Positions 1-6,930 of a stretch of DNA of 8,025 nt are shown in pieces. Position 1 is the first letter of the stretch, and every line of letters begins with the position of its first letter. The stretch comes from SAR324 cluster bacterium (GTDB lineage: Bacteria > Bdellovibrionota > UBA2361 > JAAZON01), in contig JAAZON010000635.1 of the NCBI GenBank assembly GCA_012797725.1, positions 1 to 8,025 of the forward strand, written 5' to 3'. The notes beneath the pieces were generated by a model. It was not told the origin of the DNA. It saw only the letters and a list, made by a program, of their open reading frames with translations, and did no database searches. The position numbers and the translations under genes were made by a program.

Positions 1-648
1 ATCGAAGGGTATCTCAGTAAGAACGGGGATAATAGGGCATTTGAACTTTTGCTCAAACTTTGTCATGAAATCTTGAAATTCACTGCGTCGATTTTCCGGA
101 AGGGAGGTATGAAGTATTACTATGTTCTCGAGATCTCTTTCCTGACAGTTTTCTGTGTATACATCTGCAAAATCCACTGAGTAGTGAATGCAACCCTTCG
201 GAATATTTTTCCCGACCCAATCTCGGATTTCTTCGGGGGAATAGGTTCCTAATAGTGCTTTCGGCCATAGTTCTTTCCATGCAGCCTTTCTTGCAAGGCG
301 CCTTTTTTCAATATCTGTTGTGTATTCAAAAGAGCACCTAAGACCAATCGATTCTAATCTTGCTTGAATACGTCTGTTTAAAGCAGTTTGCTCAAAAATA
401 GTTGCCATACGTTTAGTAGGGCAATGTATTCTGATTTTAATGTCAAAGTCAGGCGTCAATCTCCATTCAATCGCGCTGATATATGGGGCATCCCTGGCAG
501 GATGCAATGCTTGTCGGAAGGCTTTTACAATATCTTTGCGACAGGGGAGAAGGGAAGCTGATGGCGATTCTTTTCCAAGAGGAAAGCTCTCGTTTAGCCC
601 AAGATGCGGGCTATCTTTTCTCTGCTCCAGAACAAGCGCAGTTTTCAT
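1..648 (-). CDS. Hypothetical protein, 3' end missing
   Basis: I do not recognise this protein. Reading the minus strand from an ATG at 646-648 gives 216 uninterrupted codons that run off the window, so the C-terminus is missing. A stop lies in frame four codons upstream (658-660), so the start is at or inside 648. There is no clear ribosome binding site there, and another ATG exists at 406-408. I prefer the longer form because the stretch between the two ATGs looks coding (for example AIEWRLTPDFDIKIRI). The product is hydrophilic and looks cytosolic: basic in the middle (RRIQARLESIGLRC, then DIEKRRLARKAAWKELWP), with a possible alpha/beta segment near the window edge (LENIVILHTSLPENRR). No signal peptide or membrane segment is seen. 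It lies downstream of the HerA-type ATPase on the same strand but is separated by about 470 bp holding a foldback element, so co-transcription is doubtful. Confidence 0.6.
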   Translation of the reverse strand, partial: MKTALVLEQRKDSPHLGLNESFPLGKESPSASLLPCRKDIVKAFRQALHPARDAPYISAIEWRLTPDFDIKIRIHCPTKRMATIFEQTALNRRIQARLESIGLRCSFEYTTDIEKRRLARKAAWKELWPKALLGTYSPEEIRDWVGKNIPKGCIHYSVDFADVYTENCQERDLENIVILHTSLPENRRSEFQDFMTKFEQKFKCPIIPVLTEIPFD

Positions 649-723
649 ACGACTGCTTTAATTCACTTAAAGTTGCACGGATGCTAATAATGTATCTCAG
701 CCTTCAGAGTGCCAAAAGAGGAA

Positions 724-968
724 ATAAACCCTGCGCCAATGATTTTTGACAAAAAATCAATTGGTAATAGCAGGGCGAGCGAGATCTTGGCGTAGCTAAG
801 GCGAGCCGTAGAGGATGAAACCCCAGCCTGATATAATTTTCATACTTTTGGGGCTTAGGGTTTATTTGTCTTCGACGGCTCTCCTCGACTTGGGCTTTCG
901 CCCAAGATCTCGCTCACCCAGTCATTCTGATTCATTTTTTTAACAAAAATGAATGAGGCTGGGTTTAT
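724..968. repeat. 245-bp foldback (inverted-repeat) element with nested hairpins
   Basis: The outer ends are ATAAACCC (724-731) and GGGTTTAT (961-968). The arms 724-792 and 899-968 are inverted copies matching at roughly 70 percent of positions by eye, including a perfect 14-bp pair, GAGCGAGATCTTGG (777-790) with CCAAGATCTCGCTC (902-915). The inversion continues inward: GCGAGCCGTAGAGG (801-814) faces CGACGGCTCTCCTCG (873-887), and AAACCCC (818-824) faces GGGTTT (858-863). Each outer arm carries its own A/T-rich hairpin (about 738-762 and 930-954). A separate 7-bp hairpin with a TTTC loop sits at 889-906. It encodes no protein. It could be a miniature inverted-repeat mobile element, an intergenic palindrome family, or a structured terminator. 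No target-site duplication could be identified with confidence. Confidence 0.75.
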
Positions 969-980
969 GCTCATTAAGTG

Positions 981-1007
981 TGGGTAAATTGGCTCTGCTA
1001 CCCAATT
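981..1007. repeat. Small hairpin with two alternative pairings
   Basis: TGGGTA (981-986) is complementary to TACCCA (999-1004), while AATTGG (987-992) is complementary to CCAATT (1002-1007). The two 6-bp stems share bases 1002-1004, so only one can form at a time. The site is about 110 bp beyond the stop codon of the ATPase gene. No T-run follows closely in either direction, so it is not a classic intrinsic terminator. Confidence 0.35.
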
Positions 1008-1118
1008 CCAGATAGCGCTACCATTAATAACCCATGCATAATAGTGACTGCGACGACGAGACGTAATTGATGAGTTATCGGTTTAGCCCAATTATTTCAG
1101 CAATCACGAGCTGGAGCT

Positions 1119-2831
1119 CTAACGTGCCCAGAATTTTTGATAATCTGGGCCCATAGAGTCTGGTGGGTTCTTGGGAACCTTCACTTTGACTGCAAGAGGG
1201 ACTGGGAAGTCAACACCAACGATAATTGCTTCTCCAGGGGTTAGTGAAGGAACCATATTCGCAGATGCCCTGTCGATTTCAGCACTGGCACGCTCCACTA
1301 TGGCTCTGTCTCTATCGTTAACGAGACGATGAATCAACATTGTTCCCATTTGACTCAAGATATCTTCAGGGATATCTCTTGGCCTTTGTGTCGAGAGTAT
1401 CAGGCTTAGAGAATATTTTCTTCCCTCCTTAGCGATCAGTTTAAATGCATCTAGATCTAATTTAATATTTTGATCAAGTAATGCGGTGTTTAGGAATTGA
1501 TGCGCCTCATCAAGGATCATGACCATTGGTTGTTGACGGAAATATTCTCTTCTAGCAAGCTCTAGCAAATGCCGGCCAATTGCATTGCCCACTATTTCTC
1601 TTGCATTATGATAGAAAGAGAGGTGTTTCAATGAAATTCTTAGTACAGAGCAATCGCGGTCTTTAAGGAAAGCATGGAGTTCCTCAAAAAGAGAGGGAAA
1701 TTGTCCTGGATGAAAAATGGGCGCCAGGTTGGATGTATTCAAGATGTCCTGAATTCTGTTTATCAACGGGATGCATTGTGAGTGATCGCCGCTATTTATT
1801 CCACCCCAGATTAAGGGTTCAACAGCACTTCTTTGGTGAAAGACGCATTCATTTTGAATTTGACGAGTTAAGTTGAGGATTTCAAAGTCAGCATAAGGGT
1901 TTTCGATTTCATTGATGTAGTTTTCGTAAGCTTTTTCAAATTCCACCTTAGACCTATCGGCTTTCGTTATCAGACCACCGGTTGCAAGGATAGGCATAAG
2001 CCTTGCAACCTTGAGGCTTTTCATCGCTGCTCTAAGTTTTGGAGCTTGGGCAGCATCAGGCTTAAAAATGGCGAACAAGTCGTCTTCGGTCAGATGGAAA
2101 TATGGTATAGCGACAGCCATTGATGAATCGGGTTGTTCTCTTTCTGCACCAACATGAACATGGCGAATTCGTCCCTGAAGTCTGTAATATTCACCCGTGG
2201 CATCGAAGAGAATTAGTTTTGCGCGATGCTTCTCTATCTCTTCAACCAGACTTGCGATGGTCCAACTTTTTCCACCACCCGTTGCTCCCAAAACAGCGCA
2301 GTGTCGGCCAAATAATCTTTCTGGTGTTAAGCCAACTGGCGTTGCGCTTTTGTTCGGAAGCGTTGCGAAGTGAAGAAGGAGACCGCCACTATCTTGCTCC
2401 ACTTTTTGCCGACTTTCTATGACCATTTGTACAGTCTTTGGATCGGCTATGTACACGGAGCTTCCAATTTTTGGAGTCTGAAGCACGCCAGAACTAACAG
2501 CCCGAGTTCTAATCTCAACTGATGCAAGAAAATCCACCACGGCCACAGGGGTGACCCGGGCTTCACCATCATTGCCTTTCTTTTTTTGTACAGCCAAACT
2601 TACATCACTTATTTGTCCAAAAATAGCGTAAGGCTCACTCTTGATAAGAACAAAATCTCCTGAAGTTGCTGTGGCACTTGGCTTGATACTCTTTTGTGAT
2701 TCCTTTGATGCAAGTACAAGCTTTGCAGAGGATGAGGAGACCTGGGACAAAATGCCAATATAGCTGTCGATTGGAAAAAAATTAAAAGTCTCTTTGATAG
2801 GCATTTGCGCATTTGCATCTGTTTCGTTCAT
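1119..2831 (-). CDS. herA: HerA/FtsK-type hexameric DNA translocase ATPase (DUF87 family)
   Basis: This is a 570-residue ATPase of the HerA/DUF87 family. These ATPases form hexameric rings that thread double-stranded DNA, usually coupled to a nuclease (NurA) in end resection or to effector enzymes in phage defence. Visible features are an N-terminal beta-rich region of HAS-barrel type (about residues 15-150), Walker A GATGGGKS (182-189), Walker B MVMILDEAHQF with the catalytic D441-E442, and the sensor/arginine-finger region LSTQRPRDIPEDILSQ beginning near residue 479. The frame stays open upstream to an ATG at 2972. I chose 2831 because the 47 extra residues do not resemble the family, whereas the HAS-barrel begins soon after 2831, and AAGG lies about 12 bases upstream. 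It is divergent from the oxidoreductase operon. The only same-strand neighbour is the unknown gene at 1-648, so its partner is unresolved. The family call is firm; the biological role is not. Confidence 0.88.
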   Translation of the reverse strand: MNETDANAQMPIKETFNFFPIDSYIGILSQVSSSSAKLVLASKESQKSIKPSATATSGDFVLIKSEPYAIFGQISDVSLAVQKKKGNDGEARVTPVAVVDFLASVEIRTRAVSSGVLQTPKIGSSVYIADPKTVQMVIESRQKVEQDSGGLLLHFATLPNKSATPVGLTPERLFGRHCAVLGATGGGKSWTIASLVEEIEKHRAKLILFDATGEYYRLQGRIRHVHVGAEREQPDSSMAVAIPYFHLTEDDLFAIFKPDAAQAPKLRAAMKSLKVARLMPILATGGLITKADRSKVEFEKAYENYINEIENPYADFEILNLTRQIQNECVFHQRSAVEPLIWGGINSGDHSQCIPLINRIQDILNTSNLAPIFHPGQFPSLFEELHAFLKDRDCSVLRISLKHLSFYHNAREIVGNAIGRHLLELARREYFRQQPMVMILDEAHQFLNTALLDQNIKLDLDAFKLIAKEGRKYSLSLILSTQRPRDIPEDILSQMGTMLIHRLVNDRDRAIVERASAEIDRASANMVPSLTPGEAIIVGVDFPVPLAVKVKVPKNPPDSMGPDYQKFWAR

Positions 2832-2901
2832 GATTCTTGCCTTGTTTGGAGAAAAGCCTTCTGTTTGATTTAGATCACATGTGGGCGACTTTAGTTTCTT
2901 T

Positions 2902-2907
2902 ATTATA
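2902..2907 (-). promoter_or_regulatory. Possible -10 element for the herA-like gene
   Basis: On the minus strand TATAAT occurs at 2907-2902, about 70 bases upstream of the preferred ATPase start at 2831. No good -35 hexamer sits 16-18 bases further upstream, so this is a weak prediction based on one hexamer. It would fit the downstream start and not the longer reading frame beginning at 2972. Confidence 0.25.
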
Positions 2908-2979
2908 ATCGTTAGAAGCCTTCTTGGCGCTACACCCCATTTTGTAAAAAAAACCGTCATCAATCCAGCCACTTAGGAC

Positions 2980-2993
2980 CTTCATTAATGAAG
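2980..2993. promoter_or_regulatory. Perfect 14-bp palindrome in divergent intergenic region
   Basis: CTTCATTAATGAAG is a perfect dyad. It lies between the divergently transcribed ATPase gene and the oxidoreductase operon, about 110 bases upstream of the first oxidoreductase gene. Position and symmetry fit an operator for a dimeric regulator, but there is only one copy here and no regulator gene in the window. A TTGACT hexamer follows at 3004-3009 without a recognisable -10 at proper spacing, so no promoter is called. Confidence 0.35.
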
Positions 2994-3101
2994 TTTTACT
3001 CCCTTGACTCTTGGCAGTTTAGAAGGGAAAACAGACAGAAGAGTAGCAAATGTGTCGCGCTTGGGGTCTTGTGAATTAAAGATATTTAAGAGAGCACCAA
3101 T

Positions 3102-3386
3102 ATGGCCAAAGGCTTCATTAAGGTAAAGGAAGTCTACTGCAAAGGATGCGGCTTGTGTGTTGAAGTTTGCCCCCAAGGGACATTGAGACTTTCAAATCGT
3201 CTAACCAAGAAGGGTTACCATCCTGTTGAATTGCGAGAGGATAAGTGCACGGCCTGTGCAAGTTGTGCTTCTGTTTGTCCTGAAGCTGCCATCACTATAA
3301 TCAGGGAGATTCCAGCGTCGAAGCTTAAATCACACATCGAAGAAAAACTGGGTACCATAAATAAGGATTTAAAAAATGCCTCGTGA
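3102..3386 (+). CDS. korD: 2-oxoacid:ferredoxin oxidoreductase delta subunit, 2x[4Fe-4S] ferredoxin
   Basis: A 94-residue bacterial-type ferredoxin subunit that relays electrons from the thiamine diphosphate centre of the oxidoreductase to soluble ferredoxin in the cytoplasm. Two complete CxxCxxCxxxCP motifs are visible: Cys13, 16, 19 and 23, and Cys49, 52, 55 and 59. Each set supplies ligands for one cubane, and all eight cysteines are present. The stretch between them (about 27-48) is short, as in the stand-alone delta subunits of Kor/Vor enzymes. The tail (about 70-94) is lysine-rich. The ATG at 3102 follows a purine-rich AAGAGAG. Its last 11 bases overlap the start of the alpha gene, implying coupled translation. 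It is the first gene of the operon; a free ferredoxin is the alternative reading, but the context argues strongly for a subunit. Confidence 0.92.
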   Translation: MAKGFIKVKEVYCKGCGLCVEVCPQGTLRLSNRLTKKGYHPVELREDKCTACASCASVCPEAAITIIREIPASKLKSHIEEKLGTINKDLKNAS

Positions 3387-4491
3387 GCTGATGAAGGGCA
3401 ATTACGCCATGGCAGAGGCTGCTGTTCGGGCAGGCCTTGAAGGTTATTTTGGATATCCGATAACACCTCAGACTGAAATTTTGGAATATCTATCAAAAAG
3501 GCTTCCTGAATTGGGGCGTGTCTTTATTCAGGCTGAAAGTGAGGTCGCTGCTATTAATATGGTTTATGGTGCAGCTTGCACAGGGGCGCGAATCATGACG
3601 ACCTCGTCGGGACCTGGTGTAAGTCTCATGGCGGAAGGCATGTCTTATATTGCTGGCTCCGAAATACCGATGGTGCTTGGCAATGTGATGCGAGGAGGTC
3701 CTGGTCTTGGTAATATCGCACCATCTCAGTCAGATTATAATCAGATGGTTCATGGAGCAGGTCATGGTGATTATCATCAAATAGTATTGGCTCCAGCTGG
3801 AGTTCAGGAAACGATAGATCTAACGGTCGAGGCTTTTGATTTGGCAGAGCAATATAGATCAATCGTCATAGTCTTAATTGACGGAACCATTGGTCAGATG
3901 ATGGAGCCAGCTGAGCTTCCCCCAATGAAGGAGACTCCGAAGAATAGGCCTGATTGGGCAATTGGCCGTTTTGAGATGGGTGAGCAGCGTTTAATAAATT
4001 CCTTTAATTTAGATCCACGAGGCCTTGAATTGATGAATATCAAGCGCATGAAAACTTGGTTGGATATAAAGGAGCGTGAAAGCAGATCATATGAGTATTA
4101 CTTGGATGATTCAGAATTTATCGTGGTGGCTTTTGGAACGGCAGGGCGCGTCTGCTTATCTTCGGTTCAACAGGCTAGAAAGAAGGGAATAAAAGTAGGC
4201 CTTTTTCGGCCTATTACTTTGAGTCCTTTCCCTTGTGAGATGCTTAGGGAGGCTTCAAAAACAGTGTCTGGATTGCTAGTTGTGGAAATGAATGCTGGGC
4301 AGATGTTGCTAGATGTTAGGAATTCAGTGGGCGATGAGATTCCTCTGAATTTCTACGGTAGGGTTGGGGGGCTAGTGCCGTATCCTGGGGAGATTCTTGC
4401 TCAGATCGAAGAATTGGCAAAGAAGGCTGTTGGGGGCACTGGAAGAGATGCTTGGGAGCGGTGGATGCAAAATATTCAAAGAGTAGTTTGA
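3376..4491 (+). CDS. korA: 2-oxoacid:ferredoxin oxidoreductase alpha subunit (KorA/VorB type)
   Basis: A 371-residue alpha subunit of a CoA-dependent 2-oxoacid:ferredoxin oxidoreductase, which converts a 2-oxoacid plus CoA and oxidised ferredoxin to acyl-CoA, CO2 and reduced ferredoxin. The N-terminal pyrimidine-binding domain shows GYPITPQTE (26-34), the QAESEVAA segment with the ThDP-activating glutamate region (52-59), RGGPGLGN (106-113), SQSDY (117-121) and GHGDY (129-133). The transketolase C-terminal domain shows VAFGTAGR (251-258), FRPITLSPFP (277-286) and the VVEMNAGQM segment (302-310). From memory of the family, the opening MKGNYAMAEAAVRAG and the GQMMEP motif are closer to VorB (2-oxoisovalerate, branched-chain substrates) than to classical KorA (2-oxoglutarate). 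Substrate is therefore inferred only. AAGGA at 3363-3367, eight bases before the ATG, supports the start, which lies inside the delta gene. Confidence 0.93.
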   Translation: MPRELMKGNYAMAEAAVRAGLEGYFGYPITPQTEILEYLSKRLPELGRVFIQAESEVAAINMVYGAACTGARIMTTSSGPGVSLMAEGMSYIAGSEIPMVLGNVMRGGPGLGNIAPSQSDYNQMVHGAGHGDYHQIVLAPAGVQETIDLTVEAFDLAEQYRSIVIVLIDGTIGQMMEPAELPPMKETPKNRPDWAIGRFEMGEQRLINSFNLDPRGLELMNIKRMKTWLDIKERESRSYEYYLDDSEFIVVAFGTAGRVCLSSVQQARKKGIKVGLFRPITLSPFPCEMLREASKTVSGLLVVEMNAGQMLLDVRNSVGDEIPLNFYGRVGGLVPYPGEILAQIEELAKKAVGGTGRDAWERWMQNIQRVV

Positions 4492-4503
4492 GAGTGACGA
4501 CTT

Positions 4504-5295
4504 ATGAACGATAATTCTCATCAAGGCCCCGGAAATTGGGAGCTTGTCTATGATCGTCCTGCCTTTCTCAGGGATTGCGCAATGTCCTTCTGCCCTGGAT
4601 GCACTCATGGAACTGCACATAAGCTGATAGCTGAAGTTGTGGATGAAATGAATATTTCAAAATCTTGTATTGGTGTGGCATCGGTCGGATGTTCTGTATT
4701 TTCCTATGAGTTCTTTCGCTGTGACTTCGTAGGGGCTCCCCATGGTAGAGCACCAGCCGTGGCAACGGGGATAAAGCGAATGCTGCCGCAAAGAATAGTT
4801 TTTACTTATCAAGGAGATGGAGATCTTGCTTCGATTGGCATGGGGGAAGTAGTGCATGCGGCAGCTCGTGGAGAGAAAATTACAGTCGTCTTTGTGAATA
4901 ATACGATCTATGGAATGACTGGTGGACAGATGGCGCCAACCACAATACTTGGGCAGCGAACTGTTTCCAGCCCCTTGGGGCGTAGTTCCGAAACATCAGG
5001 ATTCCCCATTCGAGTGGCGGAATTACTTGGCACATTGGAGGGAGTTGCATTCTCAGCAAGACGAAGTCTTCATGATTTGAAAAATATAAAAATGGCCAAA
5101 AAGGCCATTCGTTTAGCATTTGAATCCCAAAGGCGGGGGCTTGGTTTTTCTATCATCGAGCTTCTGTCGACTTGTCCGACAAACTGGGGATTAAGTCCTT
5201 CAGATGCTTGCAAGAGAGTTGGAGAGGAATTGCTTGACGTTTACCCGATCGGGGATTTTAAAATTCATTCAGAACTGGCATCGATAAAGGTTTAG
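4504..5295 (+). CDS. korB: 2-oxoacid:ferredoxin oxidoreductase beta subunit, ThDP-binding (KorB/VorA type)
   Basis: A 263-residue beta subunit carrying the thiamine diphosphate and Mg2+ site. The ThDP motif runs from GDGD (104-107) to NN (132-133), with the usual spacing, and is followed by GMTGGQMAPT (137-146). The N-terminal FCPGC (29-33) and the HGRAPAVATGIK stretch (80-91) are typical of the family. Near the C-terminus, TCPTNWGLSP (223-232) is again characteristic of the branched-chain or VOR type. The length is normal and no key residue is missing. It begins 12 bases after the alpha stop codon with only a modest GAGAG purine patch ahead of its ATG, so translation probably benefits from the upstream gene. 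It works as an alpha-beta core with the preceding subunit. Confidence 0.93.
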   Translation: MNDNSHQGPGNWELVYDRPAFLRDCAMSFCPGCTHGTAHKLIAEVVDEMNISKSCIGVASVGCSVFSYEFFRCDFVGAPHGRAPAVATGIKRMLPQRIVFTYQGDGDLASIGMGEVVHAAARGEKITVVFVNNTIYGMTGGQMAPTTILGQRTVSSPLGRSSETSGFPIRVAELLGTLEGVAFSARRSLHDLKNIKMAKKAIRLAFESQRRGLGFSIIELLSTCPTNWGLSPSDACKRVGEELLDVYPIGDFKIHSELASIKV

Positions 5296-5296
5296 A

Positions 5297-5839
5297 GTGC
5301 AAAGCGATATCATTATTTCAGGCTTTGGTGGTCAAGGGATTCTCTTTGCAGGTGAGATCCTTTGTAGAGCGGCAATTGAATCTGGTTTGGAAACCTCATG
5401 GTTTCCATCTTACGGGCCCGAGATGAGAGGGGGCACGGCTTTTTGCACGGTAATAATTAGTGATGAACCGATTGCATCTCCTATTGTGGAGTATCCCAGC
5501 GCTGTTATCGCACTGAATCTGCCGTCTTTCTTAAAGTACGAAAAGCTGCTTAGCAAAGATGGCATATTGGTAGCAAACGCTTCTTTAATTGATACTCGTT
5601 CTGAAAGAGTAGATATCTCCTGCACCTATATACCAGCAACCGAAATAGCCGAGAAAATTGGTGAAAAAAAGGCAACAAATATAGTTGCCTTAGGCTCCCT
5701 TGTTGCGGGTATTAAGGTTCTGGATCTGAATGTTGTTAAACTTTCCCTTCAAAAAACACTGACCGGAAAAAGAGCAGGACTGTTGGATATCAATATCAAG
5801 GCACTAGAGGAAGGATACGAGTTTTTTACGAGCACCTGA
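5297..5839 (+). CDS. korC: 2-oxoacid:ferredoxin oxidoreductase gamma subunit
   Basis: A 180-residue gamma subunit (pyruvate/ketoisovalerate oxidoreductase catalytic domain family), which completes the oxidoreductase and contributes to CoA and inter-subunit contacts. The glycine-rich GFGGQGI (9-15), the PSYGPEMRGGTAFC stretch (37-50) and a C-terminal NIVALGSLVAGI segment are all in place. The length matches the family. The start is a GTG at 5297, one base after the beta stop codon, with AAAGG six bases ahead; no ATG is available nearby. It is the last gene of the four-gene operon, and its stop lies five bases from the convergent end of the decayed glycosyltransferase. Confidence 0.92.
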   Translation: MQSDIIISGFGGQGILFAGEILCRAAIESGLETSWFPSYGPEMRGGTAFCTVIISDEPIASPIVEYPSAVIALNLPSFLKYEKLLSKDGILVANASLIDTRSERVDISCTYIPATEIAEKIGEKKATNIVALGSLVAGIKVLDLNVVKLSLQKTLTGKRAGLLDINIKALEEGYEFFTST

Positions 5840-5854
5840 GATGCTCATGTTTTT
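5830..5854 (+). terminator. Weak intrinsic terminator-like hairpin at operon end
   Basis: GAGCA (5830-5834) pairs with TGCTC (5842-5846) around a seven-base loop, and five T residues follow at 5850-5854. The stem is only 5 bp and the left side lies within the last codons of the gamma gene, so it is a modest prediction. It would serve the plus-strand operon only, because the minus strand has A rather than T after the stem. Confidence 0.4.
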
Positions 5855-6737
5855 CCTATGACTTGGTCAGAAGCAAATAAAGTCCACTGCGGATTTAGAA
5901 TAATTTCTCGATATGGATTATTCGCAGTTCTAAGTGCTTCAACTACTGAAGCATGAGCTATAAAGGAAAGCTTTACATCAATTGCGCCCTGAGGATCAAA
6001 ACCCTCGGAAAATTGAGGAGAAACAGAGCGGATGCTCGTCAGTGCTTCCAGTAACGATGATAAGTAAGGAATGGTTAAGAGCCGAACGACTTCAAATGTG
6101 AGTTTATAAAGCTCGAAGGTAAGTGGGATATGAGTCTCAGGTATGAGATGCAAAAATTTGTGGAAATGGTAGAACACAACCGGCATGGAATTAACAGAAG
6201 ACCAAGCTTCAGCATCGGCCGAGCTGGGGTGTATCGAGTATGATTCCAGGGCGCTAGACCAGCACCAAGATGCTGAAGGACCATTACACCACAAAAACGA
6301 CGAGTCCACTCATCCAAATAAGCCTGGTCTGCAAATTTGCCTTCTTCATCCTTTGCATAGCACCAATCAAGGCATTTTGCTTTCCACCAGCTTAGCACTT
6401 CTAGCCCATCAGAACTTCGTCTGAAAGAGACAAGCCCAACATTGTATTTACCGTACTTTTCGAGATAACGAAGTTCTTCAGGAAATCTATGTTCATGAAT
6501 TAACACTGAATCCTGACACATTTCATCGAAAACACGATCTGGACTAGAAAAAAAGTAGAGATCGGCACCGAGATAGGTGACTAAATCAATCTCAGAATAA
6601 TTCAATAAAAGTCATTGAATAATAGTTGGGGTGCATGTCCAGAGGTACACTACTGGGCTACGATTATTTTTTGCTTCAATCAAAAAGGGGATCCTCAGCT
6701 TCGATCTCAGAAATGCTGAAAGGATAGACATTCGGAA

Positions 6738-6776
6738 TTTTAAGTCCTGTGTGTCTACCAATTTCATCACTCGGGC
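6738..6776 (-). pseudogene. 5' half of a tRNA-Leu(UAA) gene, truncated at the anticodon loop
   Basis: Read on the minus strand from 6776, the sequence follows tRNA-Leu layout: acceptor 5' strand GCCCGAG, TG, D-arm ATGAAATTGGTAGACAC, then anticodon stem CAGGA and loop CTTAAAA containing anticodon TAA. The expected 3' anticodon strand TCCTG, variable arm, T-arm and acceptor 3' strand are absent. Instead the glycosyltransferase coding sequence resumes with TTCCGAATG. It cannot make a tRNA. The D-stem has one likely mismatch (A where G is usual, facing CAC). It sits inside the decayed glycosyltransferase as part of a 57-bp insertion. Confidence 0.75.
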
Positions 6777-6802
6777 ATAAGTTCAATCACTTTCTTTTAA
6801 GT
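6738..6802 (-). repeat. 57-bp insertion bounded by 8-bp direct repeats ACTTAAAA
   Basis: On the minus strand ACTTAAAA occurs at 6802-6795 and again at 6745-6738, a period of 57 bases. The 49 bases between them are 18 bases of unassigned sequence followed by the first 31 bases of a tRNA-Leu 5' half. Deleting one repeat plus the spacer restores the glycosyltransferase reading LNELKIPNVYPF in frame. The repeat equals the last base of the anticodon stem plus the loop of tRNA-Leu(UAA). Confidence 0.7.
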
Positions 6803-6930
6803 TCATTGAGTAGAATCAACGAAATTTCATCCATACAAACGGCAAAAATCTCAAATGAATGACTTTCGTTTCTCAAAAGAGAATGAAAAAGCGATATTAC
6901 CTTTAGCAAATATTTGCTGTCAAAATAAGT

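Larger units (their letters stand above)
649..1118. other. Gene-free stretch between unknown gene and herA-like gene
   Basis: No convincing reading frame was found on either strand. The stretch is largely occupied by the foldback element at 724-968. The remaining 969-1118 is downstream of the ATPase gene and holds one further small structured site (981-1007) and the near-palindrome GAGCTGGAGCTC at 1108-1119, touching the ATPase stop codon. No tRNA or other recognised RNA gene was seen here. Confidence 0.6.

Noticed and set aside
483..749. Plus-strand open frame of 88 codons (and an overlapping one at 440-661)
   Set aside because: It is antisense to the longer uninterrupted minus-strand frame 648-1 and runs into the foldback element; no motif or ribosome binding site supports it.
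724..968. CRISPR array
   Set aside because: The repeats are inverted, few and diverged, with no regular spacer units and no cas genes nearby.
2120..2422. Plus-strand 100-codon open frame inside the ATPase gene
   Set aside because: It is antisense to the Walker A region of a well-supported gene and has no independent support.
2832..2972. N-terminal extension of the ATPase to an ATG at 2972
   Set aside because: The extra 47 residues do not look like the HerA N-terminus, whereas the barrel-like region begins just after the ATG at 2831, which also leaves room for an upstream promoter.
6226..6229. Programmed -1 frameshift in the glycosyltransferase
   Set aside because: There is no canonical slippery heptamer and the same gene contains several other disabling lesions.
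6075..6605. Separate 176-codon glycosyltransferase gene starting with TTG
   Set aside because: The homologous sequence continues upstream past a stop and downstream in another frame, so this is a fragment of one broken gene.
6612..6614. TGA read as an amino acid (alternative code or selenocysteine)
   Set aside because: TGA terminates the delta, alpha and gamma oxidoreductase genes here, and this gene also has a TAG and two frameshifts.
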